A stretch of 64,000 nucleotides of DNA. Source: Wyeomyia smithii. Taxonomy: Eukaryota; Arthropoda; Insecta; Diptera; Culicidae. Every line of letters begins with the position of its first letter. Position 1 is the stretch's first letter. The position numbers and the translations under genes are program-made. The notes beneath the pieces were generated by a model that did no database searches, was not told the DNA's origin, and was given only the letters and a program-made list of their open reading frames with translations. Positions 34,122-44,999 of this stretch are shown in pieces. The stretch is from the NCBI RefSeq assembly GCF_029784165.1, contig NC_073696.1, positions 103,036,065 to 103,100,064 of the forward strand, in the 5' to 3' direction.

Positions 34122-34397
34122 TTAGCTTATGGTTATAGTGCCGTTACTCGCTCTCTGAAAGGAATATGAATTGGGAAATATATTTGAGAGCAATATATGC
34201 TTCGCTTGTGAACGATCACATGGAACGAACTCAACATCCAGGATTCCGTTCTTGTCGACGTTCGCCCTTGACGGACCCAATTTGCCACTGAAATCGAAAC
34301 TAAAAATGCTTTGACCTTGTACGCCCGCAGCGACAGCGACGAAATGATGGTGGTCAGTCTTTTTGATTTCCAAATTTTCCACTGTTGTCACTGTCAC
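34122..34397 (-). other. Unassigned 91-codon open frame
   Basis: The minus strand is open from just after a TAA at 34398 to a stop at 34122, with no ATG near its start. It reads TVENLEIKKTDHHHF, later FSFDFSGKLGPSR and NGILDVEFVP. Composition and the alternating hydrophobic pattern look protein-like, and codon use is not TE-like. It could be an exon or pseudoexon. I do not recognise a family, and the other strand also has an open frame here. Confidence 0.25.
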
Positions 34398-34686
34398 TTA
34401 TTCTGGGACGGCTTTTGTTCCAAAGCAACTCGACTCCGATCTAGAAATACTACCAAACGTGGGGCTCTGTTGCTACCACGAACACCTGTTTCTACTATTA
34501 TGCCAGATCGATCTGGAATGGCATTTTTTCTATTCCTGAAATACTTTAATGACAACACCTCAAGCACGTAACAATAAAACACCATTGCACTACTGGTAAT
34601 TGAGAAAATGTACCACGAAGAACATAATTTGCGAATTTTTATAGTAAAACTAAAACCACGTCAAAAATTTACGTCTATTCGAGCTC

Positions 34687-35210
34687 TTGGCTTGCTGCGA
34701 TCCCAAATGTACCATGATCAGCTTTCAGCGCAAAAACCAGCTGTTGTTGTTTGACTATCGTATTACTGGCACTTCTTTTCATCGTAGCGACATTGTCACT
34801 GATTTGGGTGTTTTGTTGGACACTAGAATGTCATTTGGGCAGCATTATTTTGCGATTATCAAGAACGCCAATCGTCAACTTGGTTTAATATTTGGGAAAG
34901 GAAGTTCCATGATCATGGCACTTTTCGCACACTTTACTGCTATCTGGTACGTTCAGTTTTAGAATCTGCTTGCGTTGTTTGGGATCCGTACTAGAATTTT
35001 TGGATAGAGTGAATCGAACGCATCCAGAAGCTTTTTATCCAAGGGATTTCTCGCTGATTGCTATGGAGGAACTCTGATGATTTGCCTCCATACGAAAGCC
35101 TTTGCCTGCTTGTTGGAACAAGCCCCCTTGAAGAGCGTCGTATGGGTATACTAGCCAGGACAGTAAAACAAAAAAATCTCATAGATAACTGTAATTGCCC
35201 TGCTATTATG
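34687..35210 (+). pseudogene. Jockey/CR1-like reverse-transcriptase fragment
   Basis: Coding reads CTMISFQRKNQLLLFDYRI, then VTDLGVLLDTRMSFGQHY, and after frameshifts LPPYESLCLLVGTSPLEER near 35090. These are the post-palm thumb and C-terminal blocks of Jockey/CR1-type reverse transcriptases. The palm is missing. It overlaps in protein position with the fragment at 27790, so the two are separate relics of a similar family rather than two halves of one. Confidence 0.65.
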
Positions 35211-36780
35211 GCAATGCCTTAGCTGCAATGCCCTCTTCGTCCACAAAGTAATCAGCAATTACTGCAGACGAAATCACACCGCACAAACTATGGCCAGCAT
35301 GAACCTGTGCGTCGGATGTCCCTGGTTTATAATCGACTCAACGATGATTTTAGTTTCTAGTATATTTAATTGATTGATGTGTAATGTTTGTTTTGACATT
35401 ATTTGTGTTATCTGTATCGAACTATTTAAATATCTCTGTATATGTTTAATAGATACTGTTTTTGCTGCCTTGCCAGTCACCCTACAGTGTCTTTTAAGGT
35501 GCCTAGTCCATATATTAACTTATTCATTAATACTTCTAGTCGGATGGATTTAATTCAATAAAAAATAATGATTAACAGCGACAGCTAAGTGGCGCATTTT
35601 TGTCAATGGACAAATGGACATTCGGTATCTGATAAAATTCGTAATTAAACTGTTTCTTTTTTATTTTTCTGTAATTTACGATGGAGCTACAAAATCCAGT
35701 CTTCGGCTGAAATCTTTCCCCTGGGCATAAGGCGCCTGCGAATTTGCATTCAAAAAATATAAGCCACGTGTTCTGAAAATAATTAAATAACATGTACAAT
35801 CTGCCATAACAATTCATTTGCATAAAAATATAAACGTTTGCATGCTGTACGATTTAAATTAGTTGGCTATAAATATCACAGCGGTTAGTTTTTAAAGCGC
35901 ATTGCATGCATACATGACCAATCTGCGCCCAAGTGGCGTTACAGAATATATAAACATCGCGCCAACCGACCGACCAACCAGGAACAGTTTTCCATCGATG
36001 TCTTATTATCTATTACCTCGAGCATGGTGAGGATGAAGACAGTGCAAATGATATAAAACAGAATTGCAAATTAGCCTGTATGTGCCGCAGTATTGTACCA
36101 GTGATCCCATTTAACAACAGTAATTGAAATAAAAGGTGTTGAGAGTAACGCTGTTACATTACGCAGTTTCATAACAACGTTCACCAATATGCTTTCGCAC
36201 TGATCGTGTAGATATAGATGCATATCCCGCATAAATTGGTGATCGTGAGTTGCAATTCATTAGATTGCTTTCTTCATACAATTGCTTGTGCATTAAGATG
36301 TTTATATACTCTCATAAACAAACTTTGTTGGTAGAAAGTGTTACTTTATGAAAATTTTAAGTTTAGAATATAATTAATAAAAGCAACGAAATAAATGAAT
36401 TTTAACGTGAACCTATGTTGCGGAAATAAGTTATAATCTCGAACACACAATATTCAGCTTCCTGGATATAAAAATTTCCCGTGAACCAATGTGGTTACCT
36501 TTTTGGACTGTTCACTCAAGCGATAAAAGAGATAAAGAATAAACGCTAGGAAGTACGAACGCTCGATGGAAAGCGATACCACCACCAGCTGGAGCATAAT
36601 TTCCCACCACCGAGTATTGTTTGGATGCTGCAGACCTGAACTAATGCGTTCCGATAATCATACTACTATGACATCGCTCAGGTCTATCCAACGTCCGTTC
36701 ACTAACCGCTGCGAAGACGCAAAGCCAATCCCATTAGAGTAAAACAAGAAATGTAGAGGAAAAAACCAGCTTAGTTACTT
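35211..36780. other. Intergenic, no gene recognised
   Basis: AT-rich with scattered short frames. It may hold the last short exon of the lipase gene on the minus strand: an acceptor-like cttcgcag at about 36702-36709 followed at once by a stop in the right phase. It also holds the promoter-like site at 35947. Confidence 0.35.
35947..35989 (+). promoter_or_regulatory. Possible core promoter (TATA plus initiator-like)
   Basis: tatataaa at 35947-35954 is followed about 35 bp later by acagtt (35984-35989), resembling an arthropod initiator. A GTGAGG donor-like site follows an ATG at 36024. No downstream gene was identified in the window, so this is weak. Confidence 0.25.
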
Positions 36781-36782
36781 AC

Positions 36783-37547
36783 GTGTTTGGAGTATGTGCG
36801 CCCATAAGGGCAATCATGCTCTGTTCGTCGACTCGGCACATTCCCAGCATGTAGAGATACCAGTGGGCACACCTGTACCCGTAGAAACCCGCTTCCGTGG
36901 CGATTGATTCCGCGTAATATTCCGGCGCTCGGTTGTGATTACACTCTCCGGTTGTCATCGTCGTTTGCTGGCTGCACCCTGGCTGTTCCACGCCACCGTT
37001 AATGTAAAAATCTGTGTGGCCACTGGGGTGAAGGATACCTCTCGCAAATACGTCCGTGTGAATAACTTGCACAAATTCCGCGTCCGACTGGTCCAGTTTA
37101 AATTCGCTTGGCGCAGTGATGAAGAGTGGCTTGGCTGGATCTAAGCCAGTTATTCGTTGCAGTTTACCCGCTCGAAGATAATTGCCAATCATGCCGGAAG
37201 TCTGACCTCCGAGGCTGAACCCCACAACGTGAATGTCACTTAGGGTGAACATCCGGCGCTCGATCATATAGTCTAATAGCTGGGCAGTACAGTTCGCGAC
37301 CGTGGGGAGATTTCGCACGGCCTGGTAGTAGCATGGTTCTAGCGCCAGAGGGTTGTAGTCCAAGGAAACAATATTATATTCGCCGTCGGCCAAATATGCC
37401 GGACGGATCGACGTGTTAGGTGCATAGTCTCGGTGCCCAGTATAACCGTGAATCAAAACTATCAATGGACGGCCAGGAATGAACGGGGCACGATCGATTG
37501 TATCGGGTTCAAACATATTGAGGTTTGTCGGGTTGTCCTCGGTATCT
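36783..37547 (-). CDS. Secreted neutral-lipase family protein, one internal exon
   Basis: This exon encodes the catalytic core of an insect pancreatic-lipase-type (triglyceride lipase/phospholipase A1) enzyme, which hydrolyses acyl esters outside the cell. Counting from Met 37516: oxyanion loop HGYTG at 23-27; nucleophile elbow GFSLGG at 99-104 with Ser101; GLDPAKP with Asp126; and CNHNRAPEYYAES with His194. The full Ser-Asp-His triad is therefore present. Paired cysteines (181, 192, 216, 227) fit the family's disulfides. The exon starts after an acceptor (ctattatctaaacttag, minus strand) and ends before a consensus donor GTAAGT at 36782-36777. The TAA read beyond it is intronic. The signal peptide and N-terminus must lie in upstream exons (above 37547) that I could not place. 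No break seen. Confidence 0.85.
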
Positions 37548-38300
37548 CTAAGTTTAGATAATAGAAAAAAATATATGCAGCATGGATTTTAGTTGGTTTT
37601 ATCAGGGGCGTTATATTAACTATGTTCGCATTTTTTCAAGTAACCTTACAAAATAGCTAATTTTATTGAACTCCTTTTCAGGTTTTCATCGGTAATAGTT
37701 CTAAATATATGACTTAGGACTCTGAAAAAAAATGATTCTAAGAATAAATCTTGAAAAACTGACGAAATGTAACGTGAATGTAATTGATTAACTCCGAAAG
37801 TGATTAATGAAAAAAAAGAAAAAAAAAGAATGCAAATAAACAGCTCGAATAGCAACACCAGAATACTGCTTTTCATCAAAGTACAATTCATATTACTAAT
37901 GTTTTCAGTCATGTAAATTCAGCCGAATTTCTCTCATTCCACTGAACGCGTAGCGCAGTTAGTGAAAGACTTTCAGTCGTTGGGCTAACTGTCGAAGTTG
38001 CAAATCGCTCAAGGAGCATACCGGTTGTACGAATATGTTATTGCTACATGTTGGGGAAAACATAAATAAATCACTGTTTTATTCGCCGTGCTATATTTTG
38101 AGTCGCTGGACAAATATTCAGTTGAACACTTATGTTTAAAACTCAGTTCTGAATATATTTTCCATCCGGGAATTGGGGAGGTTGCTGAACGTAATCGGTA
38201 AAAAATGGCGTAATCGGTAAAAAATGGCGAAAAGTGATATAAAGTCGGAACAACGAGATGCGATAATTCACAGTTTGGTAAAAATACAAAAGTAACTTAA
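37548..38300. other. Upstream of the lipase exon, no exon placed
   Basis: A hydrophobic minus-strand frame beginning MKSSILVLLFELFICI (about 37880-37830) could encode a signal peptide, but it lacks a good donor site and is not linked to the lipase exon. Otherwise nothing supported. Confidence 0.25.
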
Positions 38301-38304
38301 CACA

Positions 38305-38600
38305 ATTTGGTCAACACAGGTGCACTCCAAAAGCTTAAACCGAAGAAAAAGAAAAATGATAGCTATTCAACCATTCCATTGAATTTTGGTGTCCCTAGCC
38401 ATTACCGTTTTTTTTTTCAGAGACTTTTCTCGTAAACATAACGCAAAGGTGACGAACACGGCGAGCAATTTCCATATGAAACTCTCACGTTAGTTGACGC
38501 GTTTTGGTAATGACTAGGGGCACCCAAAATCATAAGAGTGGTTGAATAGCTATAATCTCTCATTTTTTTCTGGTTTGAACTCCTGGAATGCAAGATTTTT
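38305..38600. mobile_element. MITE of the CACTGGT family, diverged copy
   Basis: Shares gtcaacacaggtg, aagcttaaa, ggtgtccctagcca and the mirrored gactaggggcacc blocks with the copies at 9270 and 10259. The arms (atagctattcaaccatt and gtggttgaatagctat) are inverted. The ends are eroded. Confidence 0.65.
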
Positions 38601-38742
38601 TTGACAATTTGAAATTTTTTTGACAATTTGAAAAATGATGGTGAGATTATGTGAAATGTTTATAATAAATATTGGCACCCAAAATAATGATCTCTGAAGA
38701 TGTAAATTAATGCGAAAACCAGGAATTCAATAGGGAGGTTAA

Positions 38743-39448
38743 GGGGGGACCCTACTCTAGAAGGTCGAAAAATCATGAATTTTCATATTTTTTTTTGGCT
38801 GTCTAGAGTAAAGTGAAGTGTTTGGCTGTTTTGGCTATTGATTAAGGTATATTTGAAGATGTATTTTCCATGTCGTGAATGTAAATATAGTGAGCATTAC
38901 ACTGTTGGCAGCTGGGAACGTGGATGCTCTCTCTAAATCAGTAGCTAACTGGTGGTAAGTTTTTCTCAGCTTCTAGTAGACCGATCGAGCTGAAATTTTT
39001 TTTCAGTATATAGAAACATATTATCTTTCTTGTTACGTAGCCGTTTTTGAAAATTCCAAAATTCGCCAAAATGGCGGCCATTTTAGTTAAAAAAATTGTT
39101 TTTTTTCATGAAAAATCACTATTTAAAAAATCATAAAACATTGGAAAACTCAGATATCAAAAAACGGCTACGTAACAAGTTAGATAATCCATTTTTACAT
39201 GTTAAAAAAAAAATTCAGCAAAATCGGTTCAGTAGATGCTGAGAAAAATTTACCACCATTTGAAAAAACATGGTTTCGAGAAAAACACTGCCAACAGCGC
39301 AATACTCAATATATTTGCACCCACGGTACACAAAATACATCTTCAAATATACCTTGATCCATAGCCGAAATGCCCGAACACCTCACCTTTCTCTCAACAT
39401 CCGAAAAAAATATCACGAAAATTCAACTTTCCAGAGTAGGGTCCCCCC
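38743..39448. mobile_element. 706-bp palindromic MITE with TTAA duplication
   Basis: Ends ggggggaccctactct and agagtagggtcccccc are exact inverted repeats, flanked by TTAA at 38739-38742 and 39449-39452. The arms pair through most of the element (for example aaggtatatttgaagatgta with tacatcttcaaatatacctt). A central inner repeat (aaaacggctacgtaac) is also inverted. The TTAA site indicates a piggyBac-type element. Confidence 0.88.
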
Positions 39449-39452
39449 TTAA

Positions 39453-40141
39453 CATAGGCACCGAAACCGTAGCATTATTGGAGGGGGGGAGGGGGGTGTC
39501 AAGTAATCGAAAATATCTGATTCATCAAATTTTAAAGAAATTCTAGAAATATATAGCTGACTCATATATAAATGACTCAGACTTGACGTTAAGTGATTGG
39601 AATGGCAGTTTTGATAATAACTATCATAGACCACAACTTTGCAAAATGGCGTGGGGGTTGTGAAGCTTAAAAATAACCAATAAACTAATGTAGTTCACAC
39701 GCAACGTTCGTCTCCATATCTAAAAACAATACGCAGCGCAGTTCAATATTTTTTTTACATTCTTCCATAATACCACATCCGCAACCCCACCTACTTCTGG
39801 CGTTAGTCCCTTCCAGAGGTATTTAAGACAACCGCACGGCTTATTTCATCACATTCATTTGTCCGTTGACTGGTGCGCGATTTGGGTGTAGATTATATTT
39901 TAAAATTGGTTCCAGTTCACATTTATTCTTCGTGTTTCTCGTGCTTACGTTCCTACCACGTGAGAGGAAAACGTAATATAAAAGCACAGCCAGGCTGATA
40001 ACGCCACGGCCGGTATCCTTGGATTATGCGGGTTGGTACAGAAGTACCTATCGATCTGGTGGGTACAATGTACCTTAATGCGGAAGTGTTGGGATTGGCG
40101 GGAAACGCTGCTAGAGATAATAAAACGAGAACCATCCTGTC
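39453..40141. other. No gene seen
   Basis: Contains a G-rich run at 39479-39497. Otherwise short chance frames only. Confidence 0.4.
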
Positions 40142-40155
40142 AGTGGCAATTCGCA

Positions 40156-40512
40156 GCGGGGGCCTAGTGTGGTTGGTAACGTCTCCGCCAAGCACGCTCG
40201 ACGCCTGGGTTCGTATCCCACCGCCGACATAGGTGTCGATGGTTGTGAGGTGGCGTGATCCACTCACAACCAACCCAACTGGTCTAGATTCAATCTTAGC
40301 CGACACCGGGAGATTTTCTGAGGCGAAAAATCTCTGGGATCACGCCTTCCATCGCATGAGGAAGTAAAGCCGTTGGCGCCGGTCCGTTAATAAACGGGTC
40401 GTGAGTTAGGGTCCTGGGAGTGGAGTCGCCTCCCTGGGTGTCGGTGATTGGCCACAACAGTGGCGGAACTAGACCGACGGAAAATAAGCGAGAATAAAAA
40501 AAAAAAAAAAAA
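40156..40512 (+). mobile_element. tRNA-derived SINE, copy 1
   Basis: 357 bp flanked by the exact 14-mer agtggcaattcgca (40142-40155 and 40513-40526), with a poly(A) tail. The head (gcgggggcctagtgtggttgg) resembles a tRNA 5' half with an A box. A B-box-like gggttcgtatccc follows, with one change from ggttcgaatcc. The body is shared with the copies at 48319 and 52832. It may be of the Feilai type, from memory and not verified. Confidence 0.9.
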
Positions 40513-40681
40513 AGTGGCAATTCGCAACAACAAGAAACTGAACGAGCTTCCATCCAGTGTCACTAATTGCCCAGGGAAAAAAATGTTTTTTCGAATATCC
40601 AAGCTCCCAAGTACAGGTCGGACTCGATTATATATGATTCGATTGTATATAATTTTAGACTCGATTATATATAGAATAGGC

Positions 40682-41493
40682 TGTCCCAAAAAAACCGATG
40701 TTGAAAAAGTCATGGTGCTCAGCCCTAAATTGAAAGATAATGTTATTTACAGCTTTTTTGTAGAACATTTCTTCTTTCTAAGCTACAAAACCACTTCTTT
40801 GCACTTATTTCAAATCTGTTCTATTCCTACATTTTTCCATATACTTTTGTACTTTTGTGGGATCGTTTTTGAATATTTTGCATGGTTTAGTTCAGCATCG
40901 CATTCAAATATTTGATTTGCAAAGCCCATTGAACATCACAAAAAAGTGAACTTTTCTCATAATTTTTAGATAAAACCCTTCAAAACACATAATATTTTTT
41001 TTGATCAAGAACTGAAATTTATTAAAATGCATTGTTTTCCATTACATAAAAAATGCCAATATATCAGCCCCCTGATAAGATATCAAGGATATTTTTTTCA
41101 TGTAAATTTTTGTCATAAATCCTGCTTCGCAGTAAAAATTTCAGTTGTTGATCAAAAATTTTTTTTATTTGTGTTTTGAAGGGAAATATCTTAAAATTAG
41201 AAGAAAAAATAATTTTTCTGTTATGTTCAATGGGCTCTGGGAGTCAAAAAACTGAATATAATGCTGAACTGAACCCCACAAAAATGAAAAAATATATGGA
41301 AAAATTTAGAAATCGAACAGAACTGGTAAAGTGAAAATGAGTGGGTTTGTAGCATTTTTTCATAAATCACGTTCGGGCGACCTAATAACATTTTTTTGGA
41401 AAGTCGATATGCTCTATAAAAATGCTATAAATAACATTATCTTTCAATTTAGGGCTGAGCATCTCGACTTTTTCAACATCGATTCCTAAAATA
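40682..41493. repeat. 810-bp palindromic element
   Basis: The left arm (ccgatgttgaaaaagtc...ctaaattgaaagataatg) pairs with the right arm (cattatctttcaatttag...gactttttcaacatcg). The interior also pairs (ttagttcagcat with atgctgaactgaa). No coding capacity. Confidence 0.8.
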
Positions 41494-41631
41494 GAAGCAA
41501 AAAAAAAATTGTTTTGAATTTTTATATATGGCTTATCTAGGGCTTATACAGTCATACCTCGATATAAAGCAACTTTATTTTTATTTTCGTTACGTTATAT
41601 CGAGTTACGTTATATCGAAGCAAAAATATTT

Positions 41632-42900
41632 TTTCTTTAATTTATGCAAGAATGTTAATGGTTACTCAAATATGCGCGAGAACCCATTTTCTATCACCTA
41701 TCAGCAGTGGTGGGCACCATTCCGCTAATTCGCTAATTCGCTAATTTCTGAGCTGGTTAGCGAAACTGTTAGCGTCGCTAAAATTTTGGCCTTCGAAACG
41801 CTAATTCGCTAAATTTTGTAGAGTAGCGACAATAGAAATATATAGAAAAACTGTGAATCGCTGATGGCGTACGTAAATTGCTTCGAAAGATGAACATACT
41901 TTGATGCGAAAGTTATTTTTGTCATTTTTTTACCCTAGAATGGAGTTCCAGTTATCGTACAAGCCACAGGAGCATTTTGAAGAACAAGCACAAGGTCTAG
42001 ATTGAATTTGCGGCACACCAAGAACTTTGGTAAATTGCAATGCGCTTGAAATTATGACAACTTTGGTTTTACTTTTTTCGATTCAGATAACAATTGAATT
42101 TTTATGAAAACATTCCTAAGAGTATCTATTTTCAATGCAAGCTAAATAACTTTTGTTATTCTTGTTTTTACAAATTCAAATATGAATACCGTTTCGTGAA
42201 CCTCTTACTGTAAATAGCTTTAAAAAATAATTGTTTTCGTTTGTTTAACCAAAGCAGATCAAAGTGGTCCAAATCTGACAAAACACGAGCAATAAATATA
42301 GCGATTTGACTTTTTACATATTAAAAAGTTAGCGATTAGCGATTAGCGAAAGTTCCGCTAATGTGGGTTTAGCGTTTAGCGTTTAGCGATCATCGAGCTA
42401 AATTTTCCGGTTAGCGACTTACCGATTAGCGTCACTAAATTTTCGGTTAGCGGTGCCCACCACTGCCTATCAGTATTTTTAAACCTTTCTTATGCCCATT
42501 TAGAAATGTTTTCAGGAGCAAAAAAATTTTTTTTTTTCAATTGATACACAGGTTACTCAAAGATGCGTGAAAACCTATTTCCCATCACCTATAAGTAATT
42601 TTAAACCATTTTTATGCTCATTTAGGACAATTTTCAACAAGCAAAAAAATTTTTTTTAATTGATGCAAGACTGTTGACGGTTACTCGAAGATGCGCGAAA
42701 ACCTATTTCCCATCACCTATCAGTATTTTTCAACCTTTCCTATGCCCATTTAGAGAAAATTTCAACAAGCAAAAAAAAAATTTTCTAATTGATGAAGACT
42801 GTGAATTGTTACTGAAGGATGCGTGGAAACCTTTTTTCTATCACCTATTAGTATTTTTAAACCTTTCTTATGCCCATTTAGGACAATTTTCGCATTATTT
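41632..42900. repeat. Minisatellite of about 118-bp units, four to five copies
   Basis: Each unit reads approximately as a tract of t's, aattgatgcaagactgt, ggttactcaaagatgcg, then aaaacctatttcccatcacc, tatcagtatttttaaacc and atgcccatttag. Unit starts lie near 41632, 42535, 42655 and 42780. The first unit is interrupted by the hAT element at 41705. Confidence 0.85.
41705..42465. mobile_element. 761-bp hAT-type non-autonomous element nested in the minisatellite
   Basis: Ends cagtggtgggcacc and ggtgcccaccactg are exact inverted repeats with a perfect 8-bp duplication cctatcag (41697-41704 and 42466-42473). Sibling minisatellite units show the empty site. Both subterminal regions carry many copies of ttagcg/cgctaa, a likely transposase-binding array. 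Confidence 0.93.
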
Positions 42901-43805
42901 TCATTAATTTTAAAACTTACTATAAACATTTTTTTGAAGCAATTTATACCCCGAAAACAGTTGCTGTATCATTTATTTTCAATTTCAATATATTTTCAAA
43001 GTTACGTTATATCGAGGTAAAAGTTACGTTATATCGAGTTACGTTATATCGAGGTTGCCTTATATCGAGGTTGCCTTATATCGAGGTATGACTGTATGTC
43101 GTAAGAAGATATCCATAAAATACGTTACAAAGAATGAAATATATATAAAATTTAAAAAAAAAACATTTAAAAAAATTAATAAAAAAGTAAAAATATCTAA
43201 TGAATATAATTTCAAACACACAAAAAGAAAATAAAAAAAAAATATAAAAAAAAATTAAGAACTATAAAAAAAAATATTTTTTTTTGAATTTTGAGAAATT
43301 AAATAACGACGAGTTTACAAGTCAAGAATTTACACTGATCAAAATTTTTCTTTACATTTGGTTGCAATTCAAGATAAACTTTTCAAAAGGTCCTATCTGC
43401 TTTCATCGTTTTTCCGGAGCATCTTTTCTTTTTGGTAATGGTTCAGCTTTAGTAACTCCCCCAAGCGTGGTTTTCGTTCAGAAGGCTAGAGTGCTCCCTC
43501 CGCTATCTACTTGTGCAAATAGCGTGCAATCATAGGTGTTTAATAAGTTGTGGTGATTGAATGAAAGTGATCGATCAAAAAAAACGATCAATGCAGAAAG
43601 GACTTTTTGAAATGTTTCTCTAGAATTACATCAGAAATAACTATAAGATACATATTTTCTTTGTAAGAAATGTTTTTTTCTGACTTTTAGGGGGATGAGT
43701 CAAAAATAAAATTCTTCTTATATATTCGAAAGCAACAAATCATTTATGTAAAATAAATGGAAATATTTTTTTTTCTCTGATTCGATTATATTTAAAATTC
43801 GATTA

Positions 43806-43972
43806 GGGACCATCCACATACCACGTGGACAGATTTTTAACGATTTAGACCCCCCCCTCCCCCTCCGTGGACAACTGCCCATATAAATTCTAAAAAAATT
43901 GTATGGACCGTGGAAATTACCCAAGACCCCCCCCCCCCCCCCAAGCTGTCCACGTGGTATGTGGATGGCCCC
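43806..43972. mobile_element. PIF/Harbinger-like MITE with TTA duplication
   Basis: Ends gggaccatccacataccacg and cgtggtatgtggatggcccc are inverted repeats flanked by TTA (43803-43805 and 43973-43975). C-rich runs inside. A 3-bp TWA duplication with G-rich ends fits PIF/Harbinger. Confidence 0.75.
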
Positions 43973-44025
43973 TTATATATAGTGAAAAAAAATCGGAGAC
44001 TATATATAATCGAATCCGACCTGTA

Positions 44026-44999
44026 ACACGCGTTGTTATAGAATAGTTGACGTCACCTATTCCATGACATCTCTATCACCAGAAAAGGGCAAAAATTGGA
44101 GGCTGCTATAGAACAAGTACCGATACTAGAGAAAGTATTACATAACTGCATGAAAGTAAGCTAACTTGATAGAATGAAGTAGCAATTTACAGCTCGAGTA
44201 CTAACCTACGGCAAAGCGCAAATCTGTTGCTATGACAACTGCTAAACAGCGCATGCGCAAATGTGTTGTTATGCGTAATGCAACTAGATTGACAATCGTT
44301 TTTATCAGTGGCATAAATTGAAGATAGAAAATAATATTCAACATTGAAAAATGAGTTTGCTTTTGTCGTTTGAGTATTAAAGATGTTTTCGTATAGTAAA
44401 ACTAGAAAGTGTGGTTAGATATACGATAACAAAAGTTGGAGTGATATTGGTTACACTGCAAGCGTTTTGTTTATCATCTGATGGCGCATTCTGACCCGCT
44501 CTGAACAAATATAGAAATCGTTCAAATAAGTAAAATATTTATTTGATCAAGTAATTTTAGGTTGGCTGCTGAATACTTCTACTTGTCCTAAGGAAAAGAC
44601 CTTTACAGGTACGTAGTGTTGTTATTAGATGATGTAATGTCTCATGAAAAGACGAAGTGAGGATATTGTTTTTGTTGAACTCATCTAAATTGAAAACATC
44701 TCCAAAACCAGCAAAAACGAGCTTGTTTTAGAAATGCGCTTGTAGTACACTTATATGACTACTTACATTGTAACTTACTTTCTAACATGTTTTGTGTGTT
44801 ACTCGGGCTGGTCTGCTATCGATGAAAACAAAAAAATAAGGATTATTCGATTGATTCACAGCTTTGTAGGAAATTAACTCATCCGTCACATTAGGGACGA
44901 TCACTTGCTTTCAATTGAAGCAGTTAATGAGTTCTTCACATTTCAGTACTATACAGTACACGTAAGGTTACTATTCATAACTGTTCAGTAACCTGCATT
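44026..44999. other. No gene seen
   Basis: AT-rich intergenic DNA. No bounded repeat or coding sequence recognised. Confidence 0.45.

Larger units (their letters stand above)
41549..43094. mobile_element. MITE with CAGTCATACCTCGATATAA ends and internal minisatellite
   Basis: Ends cagtcatacctcgatataa and ttatatcgaggtatgactg are exact inverted repeats with TA duplication (41547-41548 and 43095-43096). Subterminal gttacgttatatcgag words are repeated on both sides. This is typical of pogo/Tc1-type non-autonomous elements. Confidence 0.9.
40614..44023. mobile_element. Outer 3.4-kb inverted-repeat element hosting four nested elements
   Basis: Ends caggtcggactcgattatat and ...tataatcgaatccgacctg are inverted repeats with TA on both sides (40612-40613 and 44024-44025). 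Further cgattatat words lie inside both ends (40660, 43782). Everything between is filled by the elements at 40682, 41549, 41705 and 43806. Ends and TA site suggest a Tc1/mariner or pogo-type MITE. Confidence 0.8.

Noticed and set aside
27790..35210. The two Jockey/CR1-like fragments flanking I copy 2 as one gene split by it
   Set aside because: Both contain the same K-C-T block, so they overlap in protein position and cannot be two halves of one copy.
40155..40235. A tRNA gene, because of the B box
   Set aside because: The tRNA-like head continues into a SINE body with poly(A) and target-site duplications at two of three copies.
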